From the NCBI GenBank assembly GCA_900660155.1, contig CABFPE010000537.1, positions 109,600 to 129,674 on the forward strand: 20,075 bases of DNA, given 5' to 3'. The stretch is from Hofstenia miamia (taxonomy: Eukaryota > Xenacoelomorpha > Acoela > Hofsteniidae). The notes under the pieces were generated by a model. The model searched no databases and had not been told where the DNA came from. It was given only the letters and a program-made list of their open reading frames with translations. Numbering within the stretch: the first letter of the stretch is position 1; each line of letters begins with the position of its first letter. Shown in pieces: positions 1-19,856 of the stretch. Both the position numbers and the translations under genes were made by a program.

Positions 1-30
<30 letters not shown>
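1..30. repeat. (TA)n microsatellite at the window edge
   Basis: The first 29-30 bases are pure alternating TA. The tract may continue to the left of the window. No function is inferred. Confidence 0.95.
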
Positions 31-32
<2 letters not shown>

Positions 33-268
33 GAGAGAAATTAAGTGAACAGTAAAAATAGGCATTAATCCAAAGCCAAGCAAACAATTGATTTTAAAAA
101 TGTCAGAAATAACTGGCAGTGGATAGTATTTTCCAGCAAAGGAAAGAAGTTCTGAGTAGACAAACATTCTTTTCGGATGTATATAATGGAAAATTTCGTC
201 TTAAATATTTCAAAATTACAACAAATTCGAATGAAATGATCATAATTCTTTTAACCCTTAAATGGCCA

Positions 269-293
269 GCTGGGGTCCATTTTGGACCCCAGC
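269..293. repeat. Subterminal palindrome of the piggyBac relic, left
   Basis: Arms GCTGGGGTCC (269-278) and GGACCCCAGC (284-293) are perfect reverse complements around a 5-base ATTTT loop. The repeat begins 15 bases inside the CCCTTAAATGG terminus. Palindromes in this position could be part of the transposase binding or cleavage region, but that is inference. Confidence 0.85.
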
Positions 294-729
294 CATATTT
301 CCATTGTGCTAACTTTTTAATTTTTATAAAAGAGTTACCATGTTGAATGTAATTTATCATTGCATGTTGTAAATTTCAATAACACTATATAATTGTATTA
401 TGCATTTCCCTTGCATTAAAAGTTTCAAATGCATTTTAATTTTGTTTTCTGATTTATATTTTATTCAACAAAAATGTCGCTATCTATTGAGGATATGAAA
501 ATGATTTCTTTTTTAAAATTCAAATCTCTCATCTAATCATATTGGTTCAGGTGTAAAGAGTGATGTGTTGATGTCCAATGAATCACCAAGTGAGGATAAA
601 GAGTTTGATAACAAGACATTTTCAAATCTGAATTTATCTAGCAAAAAAATTGGAAATGATTTCTACTGATGGAAACATTTGCACTTCAAATTTATCCAAT
701 AGAGGTAGGAGACACTATCTCATAACATC

Positions 730-1080
730 TTGAACTGTGTTCCTGAACTTCCTTCTTCATTAAAATATGTGAAAACTGAGTTTGATTCATTTAAACTGTT
801 TCTTACTATTGAAATAGTTGAGATGATTGTTGAACACACCAATAGATATGCATGTTCAGTATGCACAAAATGGGAAAGTACTTCACTGCAGAAAACATAC
901 TGCTTCATTGGGAAAAGGTCTAGAAGAAAGCCAATCAAAGCATTATTTAGAAGACCAATTTCATTTGACCGTAAATTTGATAAGAAAACAAAACCCATTT
1001 CTAACAAATGTCATTCTTGGGTAAGTACAAATAACTCTAAAAACAATACTGCTGTGATATGTATTAGCTGCAGTAAATAA
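730..1080 (+). pseudogene. piggyBac transposase fragment (start of DDE_Tnp_1_7 plus Cys-rich tail)
   Basis: An open frame of 116 codons, readable a little upstream as SHNILNCVPELPSS. It contains FDSFKLFLTIEIVEMIVEHT followed by NRYA, the typical opening of the piggyBac transposase domain, where family members read roughly F-x-LFF-x-x-E-x-x-x-x-IV-x-x-TN-x-YA. Downstream the frame switches to a basic stretch (GKRSRRKPIKALFRR) and then Cys-containing sequence (NKCHSW..ICISCSK) resembling a remnant of the C-terminal cysteine-rich domain. The catalytic aspartates and the whole middle of the protein, normally several hundred residues, are missing, and stops interrupt the frame upstream of 720. It cannot encode an active transposase. 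Nothing indicates that it was recruited for a host role. Confidence 0.65.
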
Positions 1081-1106
1081 TCTACCATCGTTTACCGCAT
1101 TTTGAT

Positions 1107-1127
1107 TGGGGTCCAATTTGGATCCCA
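1107..1127. repeat. Subterminal palindrome of the piggyBac relic, right
   Basis: TGGGGTCC-AATTT-GGATCCCA is a 7-of-8 inverted repeat with a 5-base loop. It matches the left palindrome at 269-293 in core sequence and loop length. The GGCCATTT that mirrors the left terminus lies about 35 bases further on. The pairing supports reading 251-1170 as one element. Confidence 0.75.
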
Positions 1128-1639
1128 GGTGTACACATACACATGTAACAAAAAATATGTTGGCCATTTGATTGCATATTCAAAATAGTTTGTTTTAAAA
1201 TTGCATGGCAAACAACTATTCATGAAAATACATTTTCAATTTTTAAGAGAATATCTCATCACTGGGATTTACTGAATATTTGATTTTATATACATTTTGA
1301 AATTCATATTAAATTAGCAACTTGTCTTGTTTTGGCGCAGCTAAGGGACTGGAGGAAGCATAACCACAGTGAAAATTTACACACTTGTAAACAAAGCATC
1401 AAATGATGGTAATGCCAACAACAGGAACTGCGTAGATGTGACTGTTAGATCGATAATTGTCAGAATAATTCTAACCGGATACTGGTTCAAAAGCAATGAA
1501 GTTGACATTTCTCAATTCACAGTAATGGAATGAAGTATTTTATGCACATTTGAAAAAAAATTCACAAATATTCATTAAATAATGCTGTTATTGATTTGAA
1601 ATTACTACAGAGGCATTGGGAATGGAATTTTACATGGCA

Positions 1640-2000
1640 TTTGTCGGCAGTGACCAAAAGTACAGACAAGACTGGATGAACTTTTTAAATGACATCATGA
1701 TAAGAATACATTGATGTTATTTATGCTTTTACAGATAAAACTGAAATTAAGAATTTTAAAAAAGAAATAAACGTGATTTGTCAGAATTTAGAGAAGTTCT
1801 GTCTTTCAAATGTTCAAAAATAACTTCGATATTGAATTAACAAAATAAATGTCACAAGCATTCAATATTACATTTACTAAATAGTAGCTTATGGGTATAC
1901 ATTCAATCAAAATCGTGTACAAATTGTAGACGTTTTACTTCGAAATTTGTAAAAATCGGTGTACTGAAACACTTAAGGTTACAATAAATAAAGAGCGAAT
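1640..2000 (+). mobile_element. Possible non-LTR retrotransposon reverse-transcriptase relic
   Basis: Plus-strand frames with shifts give MNFLNDIMIRI, then DVIYAFTDKTEIKNFKKEIN and NLEKFCLSN. Further on comes YTFNQNRVQIVD. The order resembles a LINE RT (ND-I, YADD region, 'NLEKFCLSN' helix, then 'V-x-x-VD-x-x-KYLG' region). The YADD box itself is not intact (YAFTD) and stops are frequent. This is a weak, pattern-level call. The 300 bases on the left (1171-1640) hold nothing I can name. Confidence 0.3.
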
Positions 2001-2287
2001 TCGATAATAATCGGAATTTTTTCAAAACGGAAATTATACAAAGATGCACTAATTAATATTAAATACAATTTGGTTTTTGAAAATGCTCTAGCTTATGTTC
2101 ATGCCGCAGAAAGGCATAGAAAATGCAGGGATCTATACTATAAAAGATTGTTTGCCTGAAAATCTGCGAGAAAAATTAAATGCTTAATACATGCTATAAA
2201 AAGAAATTCAATTAGGGCTGATTAAATTTTGAATTTGATGTTGTTCTTATACTATGCAGAAATACCGAAATCAATTAGTGAAAATGG

Positions 2288-2523
2288 TGTGCTATTGTGA
2301 ATGGTGAGCATTTACTGTTGGATAAAGCGGAAATGAGAAAAGTAGTTAATTACTTCATTTTAACCAACGCTCTCGTGATCCATCCAAATGAGGGATGAGT
2401 CACTTCTACCGAACAATTGAAAATGGTGTCTGCTGGCATGCTGTTGAGTTTATAGATACAACAAGAGAGTGGATGATGAGCGGAGTTCATATAACCACAG
2501 TTTATGAAATTAGTGAAAATTAA
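2288..2523 (+). pseudogene. Unrecognised, frameshifted coding relic
   Basis: Two consecutive plus-strand frames look protein-like and adjoin in an overlapping ATGA. The first (2288-2398) contains NGEHLLLDKAEMRKVVNYF and TNALVIHPNEG before a TGA. The second begins with the ATG at 2395 and runs 42 codons (YRTIENGVCWHAVEFIDTT, REWMMSGVHITTVYEISEN) to TAA at 2521. One single-base shift would join them into about 78 codons. I do not recognise the family. It could be the tail of the retroelement-like relic upstream, a fragment of a decayed gene, or chance. No splice sites were identified. Confidence 0.25.
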
Positions 2524-3492
2524 TGTACACAATTCGAAGGCAATGTTTAAAAAACATGTAGTGATATAGAAGCTGTAGTTTTACTCAACGTAGATAATAC
2601 TTGTAAACCGACAGAATGATTAATACAAGTTAAACAACCATTGATAAGGCACCAAACATTCGCCAGCGAAATCGCATTTGAGCAAAACAATACAAACACC
2701 TCAATCTGCGCATTTTGCATTCATAAGAAAGATCTCGATACAATGCTATCCTGGTCATGTGACTTTCTGTGAGAAAAACAAACGCAGTGAAAAGTAGAGT
2801 CCCGCTTAGAAGTACTGCAACAACTTCACTGAAATTAGATAATTGTGGGTAAATAAAATTCATTAGGGATTTAGAACAAGTGGCTATTGTTCATCTTGAG
2901 TAAAACATCTATACATAATTGAGAAAACATGGTTAATCCTTTTGAAACATCACGAGGATTTCGCGGAATGGGCTGATATGTTCTTGAAATATAGTTAAGT
3001 ATTGTAAATAAACAAGTGAAAGGAAATTATATTTGAAGCTGAATTATACAAAAATTTTACAAACAAAACTTTAGGATTTTATTGGCTTTTTTTAGGCATT
3101 CTTTGTGACAAGGAATCATGTCGTTTTCAAATTATTTAATTAAAATTCTTTAATAAATATATATAGAGACTTACCTCTATTAATGATTTCAATAGATTTT
3201 TGGGCAATTACATTTATCATTGACAAGAACATTTTTGTAATATACAACACGTCGGTAAATTTTATCAAATCTGGTAGAATTGTTTACTATTCTCGTGCAT
3301 AAATTCATATTTTCATAATGGGTATGGCATAATCTCTCAATTTCTTGAAAATACAAATATCTTGCATTTATTGTAAAAGGCTTTTTTCAAAAATTTTCGT
3401 AAATTTAAGAAAACTAGCACCATGATTTTCCCAAAACCATTTTTTAAGAATCATCTCTAAATTAAATATGTCTGTATGCATACTGTAAATAT

Positions 3493-3495
<3 letters not shown>
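2524..3495. other. AT-rich stretch with no recognised gene
   Basis: This is probably the distal part of the last PAK intron. One short plus-strand piece near 2940-2997 reads LLKHHEDFAEWADMFLKYS before a stop, and is too short to interpret. The minus-strand frame at 2630-2863 resembles no known protein. No conserved kinase exon was found here on either strand. Confidence 0.5.

Positions 3496-3525
<30 letters not shown>
3496..3525. repeat. (AT)15 microsatellite
   Basis: Thirty bases of uninterrupted AT dinucleotides lie inside the PAK intron. The minus-strand open frame that crosses the tract owes its Ile-Tyr run to it and is not a gene. Confidence 0.95.
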
Positions 3526-3527
<2 letters not shown>

Positions 3528-4295
3528 TTGCAAATTTGTAAATATGTGCAGCAGATGCGGTAGCAGGTAAACTAAAAAAGCTATTAAGACCTAGTGTTAT
3601 CAAAGATTTTGAAAATCGAAACACTTTCCAGGTATCTCTGTTTATCCAATAGTATGGGTGAAAATAATGCAAAAACCAGTCAATTAAATGCACTTTATCA
3701 CTAGTTCATAATTATTTTAAAAACTTTTATGAAATATTTTATCTTAAAAGCAAAAACCAAAAAAATCAATGTTGAAAGCCCCAGCCCCTGCTAAATACGC
3801 GCCTTTGTTATGAATGCATTCAAGGTGAGTTATTTTAACAAAAAACAAATAAATATTCTTGGTAATTGACGAAGCACTGTTGAAAAATATTGATATTAAT
3901 CACGTGAATGAACACTCCAGAAAACTATTTAGAAAATGGATATAAATGTAGAAAGAATTATTTGATGTTTAAGGGTCCAAGCGAATTGGAAAACGACATA
4001 GAAACTAGAAAATGCACTTTAGAAATATTCAGAGTAAATTTGAATTATTCAGTTTATGATGAAATGATGCGACCGACATAAATTCTTATCTGATAGAGAA
4101 TTTATGAATATATTGCAGTACAAACAGTTAATTTCCATCATATCAAAAGCGCTTTGCGTAGCAGAGAAATTCAATAAAATAGTCAAGAATATTACCACAG
4201 TCGTGTGACAAAACTAAATATGAAAAAATGAATGAAGTTGATGATTATCTCTATTAACAATTTCACTCATAATAAATTGTTGAAAGACAACTTAC
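3526..4295. other. PAK intron sequence, no feature recognised
   Basis: This AT-rich sequence lies 3' of the last visible PAK exon on the minus strand. A short GC-richer patch near 3776-3805 may be the end of an old transposon, but no partner end was found. The next expected kinase exon (DFG and activation loop) is not present. Confidence 0.6.
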
Positions 4296-14287
<9,992 letters not shown>

Positions 14288-16599
14288 CTGAAACAACAAA
14301 AAATTTCATAAATTAATAAAAAAATTCATATTATACAAGTGAATTCTGATTCAAAATAACTGGAATTACTGAAAAATTAATAGTTTATGAAAATATAGAA
14401 GCGCTTATTAAGTTTATAATTGTACTAATTTAGTTTTGTAAATTCACTGTATTTTTTGTTTAAATAGGAGCATTAAAGTAGAGCGAAAAAATTGTCAAGT
14501 TGTCCATGTACTGAACTAGTTACGATGCAAAGATAATTACGATTGAGAAAGCCTATGAAGTGCCAAAGCAAACTGAAAATTCGGGAAAGCTTTTTATTTT
14601 GATTTCAAATTTGCATATTACTATGTTATTATTGTTTTTTTGGAATAGAAATTTAGGAACATTCCCATTTTAGTTGATTATTGTCCTCATTGAAGATACT
14701 TATTAAAATTATTTAAAACAGAGCATATTTGCTGTATTACTGCAGTTGTGGGGTAGCCAATACAAGGAGTGCCTTATTATTAACTTCTCTGGGTGAATTA
14801 TAAATGTAATTCCGAAATTTGAAAATGCTATGATGTTTTAAACTTTTAAAGTCCAAAGAAAAAAGAAATTTCTCTACATCAAAATTTAAACTATTTAGAA
14901 GAAGATACACTAGCCTACCCACTGCTACATTGATACATTTGAGCAATGTTAAAAAGTTATCATCAAAGAATTTTATCAAAGACGCAAACAATTATGATAA
15001 TAAACTATTGAGTTATTCGATAATTGGGCCTGCAAGAGCTAAAGAATATTTGTCGTTATTCCAATACAAAAAGGATCATCCATCTAAAATAAAAACCATT
15101 TCTGGATTATCAAGGAGCATGTCGAAAAGATAGATGCAGCAATTTTGCAAAAAATACTCTTTCAAATGGCCTTTTAGATTTATAGCATTAAAGATTCAAG
15201 GAAGAATGCAATTTCTGGTGTCAATGTATTTATCTTTGCTAACATTAACTGAAGCATGTGAAACGCATGGCGTTGTGTCTGATTAAGTTAGTATAAGCGT
15301 CATTCACGGATGCATTAATTATGTTAAAAAGCTATCTTTAAATTAAATTTAACACAAATTTTGAAAATTCACACGCAATTTACAATGTAGTATTGAAATC
15401 AAAATGATATCTTGAGGTTTTCAGAAATCAATTTGTAACTTGAATAAAATTTTTGATATGCTGCAATACCAACACTTTAGTGTGTATAGACAAATAAGTG
15501 ATGAAGCAGTGATATCTAACATATATAAACGACATTGGTAATTACCATAATAAAAAAAATATCCGCAAAATGTTTAATTTAGCTAATGTTTACAATCTAC
15601 CTTATAAGTTTTGATAATCAAATAAATGAATTGGTTTGAACTATTTCATTTTTTCAGTGACGGTCATATTAACGTAACTCCGGTAGTAGTTAAACTAGAA
15701 AATCGGCGGTTTTGTGTTAAACACCAAAATCCGCAGGACAACTATCAATTAAATAAATCAAGCAGTTGCTGTGTCGTTCAAATATTGAAGAATGCAACCA
15801 ACATATCAAAACACTAATATCCTGATATACATGAAGCGAATTTCTAACAAGATTAGCTAAATGTCTTTGCATAGACTGAATATTAAAAAATATACTCTTA
15901 AAATAATTAAAGTAGCAACTCTAAGTACTTCTTTGTAGCAAAATAGTAAAGAGTCTAGGTTTATAATAGATATTCTAATGATAATTTCTAAAAGTGATTA
16001 TGAAAGTCATAATTACAACTTCATGAAATATAGAGTAAATACTGAAATAAGCACTAGAGTAGAAATTGTGCCCGTTAGCAATAATTTAAGACTACTGAAA
16101 CCATTGTTAAAAGCACCAACAGCAAATTTTATGAATTCAACCTGATATGTAGGCCTAATAGATACTTACAAATGTTAGGGTAACAAAATTGGTGATTTTA
16201 ACAAATCTTTAAAGCAAATTACTAAATCAACAAAGCCATATAAATATTGGTGTTTGCATTAGAAATATAGACTTATCCCGCTAAACGAAATCTCTAGCAC
16301 TAAAGGCTTTGAATTTTCTATTTGACCATCACAACCTACACATTTATAGCCTCTTTAAAGTTAATTTACACAAATTAACATAGAAAAACAACAGGTTTGA
16401 AAATATATATAGCTGAAATTTGAAAATACATTCAGTATTAATTAAAAGCTATTTAAAAATCCAACATAAAATGTCAATAAAGTTTGGAAAATTATATTTA
16501 ATATTTCAGGGATATGTGTGCGTCCATTGTTACGATTAAAAGATGTCCTTTAATTTACTTATCATTTGATCATTAGCAATGGAAAAAATGAAAAAATTA
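14288..16599. other. Upstream side of PAK, no gene recognised
   Basis: The acceptor at 14288 shows that a 5'UTR exon lies in or beyond this stretch, but a non-coding exon cannot be located by eye. Frames at 14737-14991, 14930-15133 and 15626-15817 resemble no known protein. No CpG-rich or TATA-type promoter could be assigned with confidence. Confidence 0.5.
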
Positions 16600-17330
16600 C
16601 GAAATTATTGATTCAACAATTTTTTTAAATATCCTAATGGTTCGTATATAACAACAAGAACTCTGATGTTCTATTTATTAATCAAGGAGTTCCATGGGCA
16701 CAGTAAGTGGACCTCCCATGTACAGTGTTTTTGTCAATGACATTGATATTCTCAAGGAGTTCATAAGCACATTGACAAAGTTTGCAGATGATAATAACTT
16801 CATTATTCCTGGCATATTTGGGACTAATAACAATGAAGAAGAAATAATTGCTAGTTTACAAAGTGAATTTATGAAACATAACTTGCAACTTAACAGCTCA
16901 AAATCAAAGGAGCTGCTTATTATTTTTAAGAGTAGGAAATTTTTCAAGAACCCAAGAAAATTTTACATCCCACCAGTATTTGAAATAGAATGAGTAGAAA
17001 AAGCTAAAATTCTAGGAACCACATTGACAAACAACACTCTTTTATCCATCATGTTGAAACCATTATTCCTAGAGTAAACTCCACCATAATTGGCTACACA
17101 AATGAAGACATTAAAATGCTGTACAATGAATTATTTGTCAGCAAATTAACTTATGGGTGCTCTGTATAAATAGGATTATAAAACCAAATGGTGTAAAAAA
17201 ATCCATATGATTAGGATTAATTCTAAAATTTACAAGCATTAGAGATTACACTAAAAAATTTGACCAAAGATTACTGGGGCTGATAATGAAATTTGGGGAA
17301 AATGGAACTGGGACCCTAAAAGAAGAACAT
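16600..17330 (+). mobile_element. LINE (non-LTR retrotransposon) reverse-transcriptase relic
   Basis: Conserved RT blocks occur in order with frameshifts: SDVLFINQGVP, then (one base lost) GTVSGPPMYSVFVNDI, the active-site box KFADDNN, LQLNSSKSKELLIIF, VEKAKILGTTLTN, then after another shift HHVETIIPRVN, MLYNELFVSKLTYGCSV. These match the QGTVSGP, F/YADD, LN-x-x-K-TKE, LGVTL and 'Y-x-x-L-x-x-S-x-L-x-YG' regions of CR1/L2-like LINE RTs. The clade is my inference. The longest intact frame is 16694-16993 (99 codons), with in-frame stops at its end and beyond. It is a truncated, inactive copy. The endonuclease half and a 3' tail were not seen. Confidence 0.75.
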
Positions 17331-17355
17331 GCCCAGATAACAATTTAAGGGCTAA

Positions 17356-17570
17356 ACAACAGTGTTTTTGGTTGTTATGTGGTTGTTTTATGTGTCAAAA
17401 ACAACATTGTTTAATGTCAAAATGGTACCATTTCATTGGTCAAAACAATGTTGCTTCAACAATGTCACATTAGGTTGCTTTTTGGTTGTTTTTTATGAAT
17501 AAAACTGCAACATTGTAACAACATTGTTTTATGTTGTCACATGATTGTTTTAGTATTACTTTTATATGCA
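17356..17570. repeat. Block of iterated AACAATG / CATTGTT and GGTTGTT words
   Basis: Four exact AACAATG/CATTGTT words lie within about 125 bp (17405, 17444, 17458, 17522 as starts), plus GGTTGTT/GGTTGCTTTTTGGTTGTT repeats and a CAACATTGTAACAACATTG direct repeat. It looks like a degenerate tandem or MITE-derived repeat just 3' of the LINE relic. No clear outer ends or target duplication were found. It could also be the LINE's 3' region. Confidence 0.6.
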
Positions 17571-18338
17571 AAGTAAAATTTTATATTTCTGATTAGTCAA
17601 AACTAAGATTATTGATGATTATTGATTAAAAAACAATTTAAGTTTAATTATTACATTATCTTTGTACATGCAACTAAGTATTAATATAGCAAATTAGTAC
17701 TTGTCATCAAATTGGACCAAACAAAGGGGCAAATTTGCTTCCATTATTTTTAGCCATTTTGGCAGACAATCTAAATTTGAATTTCAAATGACAGGTACTT
17801 TTTGAAAGTTAACTATAAATGTGCGAGAAATCATTTTGGAAATTGTTGAAGTAAATTCTTTGAAAGTCTTATCTTTAGATTTTATATCAGTTTGCTTATT
17901 TATACAGAATGTCTAGCTAAATGGTAAATGCAGTAGTAGTGGCTTGGGCACATATTGGGAGCAACTCTAGGGTCCTTGATCCAAACCATGAACCTGCATT
18001 TATGTTGGGTGTACAACTAGGAGTTTTTCTCAGTTGAGCTGGCTATCAATTATTTTGTTTACATGTATCTAATAGTTGATATTGGTAAAAGGGCTGGATA
18101 GCCTATCATAGGTTATACATATTTAATATTACACACTTAGGTGACCTATAATAGACTGATAAAGAGACAGAGCATGTATTGTTACTTAAATGTAGGTTAG
18201 GAAGCTGCAAGTTATTATGTAACTTAATTTAAATAAATTAATCAAAGCCAGTAGTTTTCAGTAATTGCTAAACTAATAATTATTGTAACATCCTCCACCT
18301 GGTGTTACATAATCTATCAAGACTATCATGATTGGTCN
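17571..18338. other. Spacer between LINE relic and zinc-finger exon, no gene recognised
   Basis: AT-rich without a notable frame. It ends in an ambiguous base (n at 18338) that directly precedes the duplicated segment starting at 18339. The 3'UTR and polyadenylation site of the minus-strand zinc-finger gene should lie here, but no AATAAA could be chosen with confidence. Confidence 0.5.
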
Positions 18339-18557
18339 CATATGTAATCATATTTAGTGACCTTAAATCAATTTACTCCTGAATGAATAAATTCATGTTG
18401 TTTCAGAGTTGCAGATTGATCACATTCGAACGTGCATTTATCACACTTAAATGGTTTTTTGCCAAAATGCTTGGAACGCTCATGTCTTTTCAGAGAATCA
18501 AGCCGTGAAAATTTATAACTACACATATCACATTTAAATGGTTTAATGCCAGAGTGT
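18339..18557. repeat. Duplicated segment, copy 1 (over 219 bp)
   Basis: Matches 19857-20075 base for base except at 18432 (g here, t at 19950), with a constant offset of 1518 and no gaps. It covers the last two zinc fingers, the stop codon and 29 bases beyond it. The second copy runs off the window, so the true length is unknown. Confidence 0.95.
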
Positions 18558-18799
18558 CTAAGTTGATGTCGCTTCAAGTCACTAGCATTTAAACATTGCT
18601 GCTCACACTGATCACATTTAAATGGCTTTATTCCAGAGTGTTGAACTTGATGTCTTTTCAAATTACTAGCTTGTGAACTTTGATACTCACACTGATCACA
18701 TTTAAATGGTTTTATGCCAGTGTGTCTACGTTCATGTATCTTCAGAATACTAGCATATGAACATTGATAATCACATTCATTACATTTGAATCGCTTCAT
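18368..18799 (-). CDS. C2H2 zinc-finger protein, terminal exon with five fingers
   Basis: Five tandem C-x2-C-x12-H-x3/4-H fingers, each starting FKC, fill 143 codons and end in VN and a stop. Linkers are HTGIKPFKC, HSGIKPFKC (twice) and HFGKKPFKC instead of the classic TGEKP. Finger 4 has an H-x4-H spacing. Fingers 1, 2, 3 and 5 lack the usual Phe four residues after the second Cys; 1, 2 and 5 have Tyr or Phe two residues after it, a known variant. Predicted contact residues (-1,2,3,6) are Y-S-I-I, Q-S-N-R, N-S-D-R, R-D-S-R and Q-A-T-Q. Probably a nuclear DNA- or RNA-binding protein; the target is unknown. The Met at 18799 lies just before finger 1, and the frame stays open upstream, so an exon beginning at the TTTTGCAG acceptor (18858) with 19 more residues is likelier than a start here. 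Confidence 0.8.
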   Translation of the reverse strand: MKRFKCNECDYQCSYASILKIHERRHTGIKPFKCDQCEYQSSQASNLKRHQVQHSGIKPFKCDQCEQQCLNASDLKRHQLRHSGIKPFKCDMCSYKFSRLDSLKRHERSKHFGKKPFKCDKCTFECDQSATLKQHEFIHSGVN

Positions 18800-19060
18800 T
18801 TCAGATTTTGCAAGCTGATAACTATTAAGACTGGCCTTGGTTGTGAAATCAGAAACACCTGCAAAACTGAAGTTGTTGGATATCAGTTTAATTCAACTGC
18901 TCTTCCATGTCCAAATTCTAGACAGTAACATTATTGAGATCATTTTAGGACAATCTATTTATTACATGTTTTGTTTATAGTTGTTTACTATTAGTAGTTG
19001 ATTAATGTGGGTACCTGCTTCTCCAATTTAATTGATTTGTTGCATTTATGATGTGACATA

Positions 19061-19238
19061 TTTTGAATGTTTGGTTTGTATCCTTTTAAATGATAAAGCA
19101 CATGAAGCACATGATTTACAAAGCGTGAATTCATTTTGACTTAAAAATTTCACTATAGCATGATGTTTATAAATTATTATTACTTGCGTTGTCTGTTTTG
19201 AAAGTTTTGTTTGTCTCACTTTAAATGATAAAGCACAT
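19061..19238. repeat. Diverged 43-bp direct repeat pair
   Basis: 19061-19103 and 19196-19238 match at 38 of 43 bases, both ending AAATGATAAAGCACAT. The pair lies between the two zinc-finger loci. The 65-codon minus-strand frame that spans it (CALSFK twice) probably reflects the repeat and not a gene. Confidence 0.7.
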
Positions 19239-19617
19239 CCCAAGTAAAAAATTTGTGACGCTAACGGTTATTTTTCGGGTATTTTTGAACTGAAGCGGTT
19301 ATGTTTAATAAAAAACCGTTTATTTTTGGTCATTTTGTAACGAAAATCATAATGGTTATANTATTGCTGATATTAAAAACAGAAAATTTAAAAAATGGTA
19401 AACATCTAAACTCACAATACAATTAAAAAATACTACACATTAACACAAGTAAAATATAATATTACTAGCATCTATACATTTTCCAAAAAAGGCAACTACT
19501 GTTTTCTACCACATTACACCAACAAACAAATTGATACTTTAAATATATAATATATCAAAATTGTTTGGAGTTACAACAATCATGTTTTAATATATGAAAC
19601 AGTAAATTCATGAATAC
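19239..19617. other. Spacer with a diverged inverted repeat, no gene
   Basis: AACGGTTATTTTT near 19263 and AAAAAACCGTTTATTTTT near 19310 form an imperfect inverted and direct repeat cluster, perhaps an old transposon end. One ambiguous base (n) is at 19361. No coding frame. Confidence 0.4.
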
Positions 19618-19619
19618 AG

Positions 19620-19856
19620 TTACCACATTTAAATGGCATTTGAACCAGAGTGCCTTAAAAACTTTTGCACTTTCAGATCCCTATGCAACAAATATTCATA
19701 ACTACAAATCACATTTAATTGGCTTCATTCCCAAATGGTTTATAAACTTATGATATTGCAGATTCCAAAGACACTAAGATTGATAATTACACATATCACA
19801 CTGTGTTTATTTCAAAATGCTTAAGTTGATGTTCCTTCAGATGAGCAAAATGTAAA
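19620..19856 (-). pseudogene. Decayed C2H2 zinc-finger array
   Basis: Minus-strand frames, with several shifts and stops, still show finger pieces: HLKEHQLKHFE, CDMCNYQS, LQYHKF, GMKPIKCD and, at the far end, FKCG-like sequence. The spacing matches about three fingers of the same family as the intact exon. It lies directly downstream of the second finger gene's end, so older finger units were present before the recent duplication. Confidence 0.65.

Larger units (their letters stand above)
251..1170 (+). mobile_element. Decayed, internally deleted piggyBac-type transposon
   Basis: The left end reads TTAA followed by CCCTTAAATGGCC, which is the layout of a piggyBac end (TTAA target, CCY-type terminus). 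Just inside lies a perfect 10-bp inverted repeat around GGGGTCC..GGACCCC. Near the right side a related palindrome occurs at 1107-1127, followed by GGCCATTT at 1162-1169, which mirrors AAATGGCC of the left end. The right terminus has decayed: the expected AAGGGTTAA is not there. Between the ends, a transposase piece in plus orientation (730-1080) joins an N-terminal part to a Cys-rich tail without the catalytic core. At about 920 bp against the usual 2-3 kb, it is an internally deleted, immobile copy. The superfamily call is solid; the exact right end is not. Confidence 0.7.

Noticed and set aside
103..360. Overlapping frames of 85 codons (minus) and 75 codons (plus)
   Set aside because: They cross the piggyBac left end and its palindrome, which itself gives mirrored open frames. 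Neither resembles a protein family.
2630..2863. 77-codon minus-strand frame with hydrophobic segments
   Set aside because: Hydrophobic runs are expected from AT-rich noncoding DNA. No start context, splice site or family motif supports it.
3457..3693. 78-codon minus-strand frame
   Set aside because: It is held open by the (AT)15 microsatellite, which gives an Ile-Tyr run.
3776..3805. GC-rich patch resembling a transposon end
   Set aside because: No partner terminus or target duplication could be found, so it was not listed as an element.
1..4295. Search for the missing PAK exons (DFG, activation loop, APE, C-terminus)
   Set aside because: No minus-strand sequence resembling DFGFCAQ, GTPYWMAPE or later PAK blocks was found. 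They are most likely left of the window, so the gene is reported as partial and not broken.
14737..15817. Three frames of 63-84 codons upstream of PAK
   Set aside because: No family resemblance, mixed strands, and lengths within chance for this composition.
16678..16947. 89-codon minus-strand frame
   Set aside because: Antisense shadow of the LINE reverse-transcriptase relic.
19046..19243. 65-codon minus-strand frame with CALSFK twice
   Set aside because: The repetition comes from a 43-bp direct DNA repeat. There are no finger cysteine pairs and no other support.
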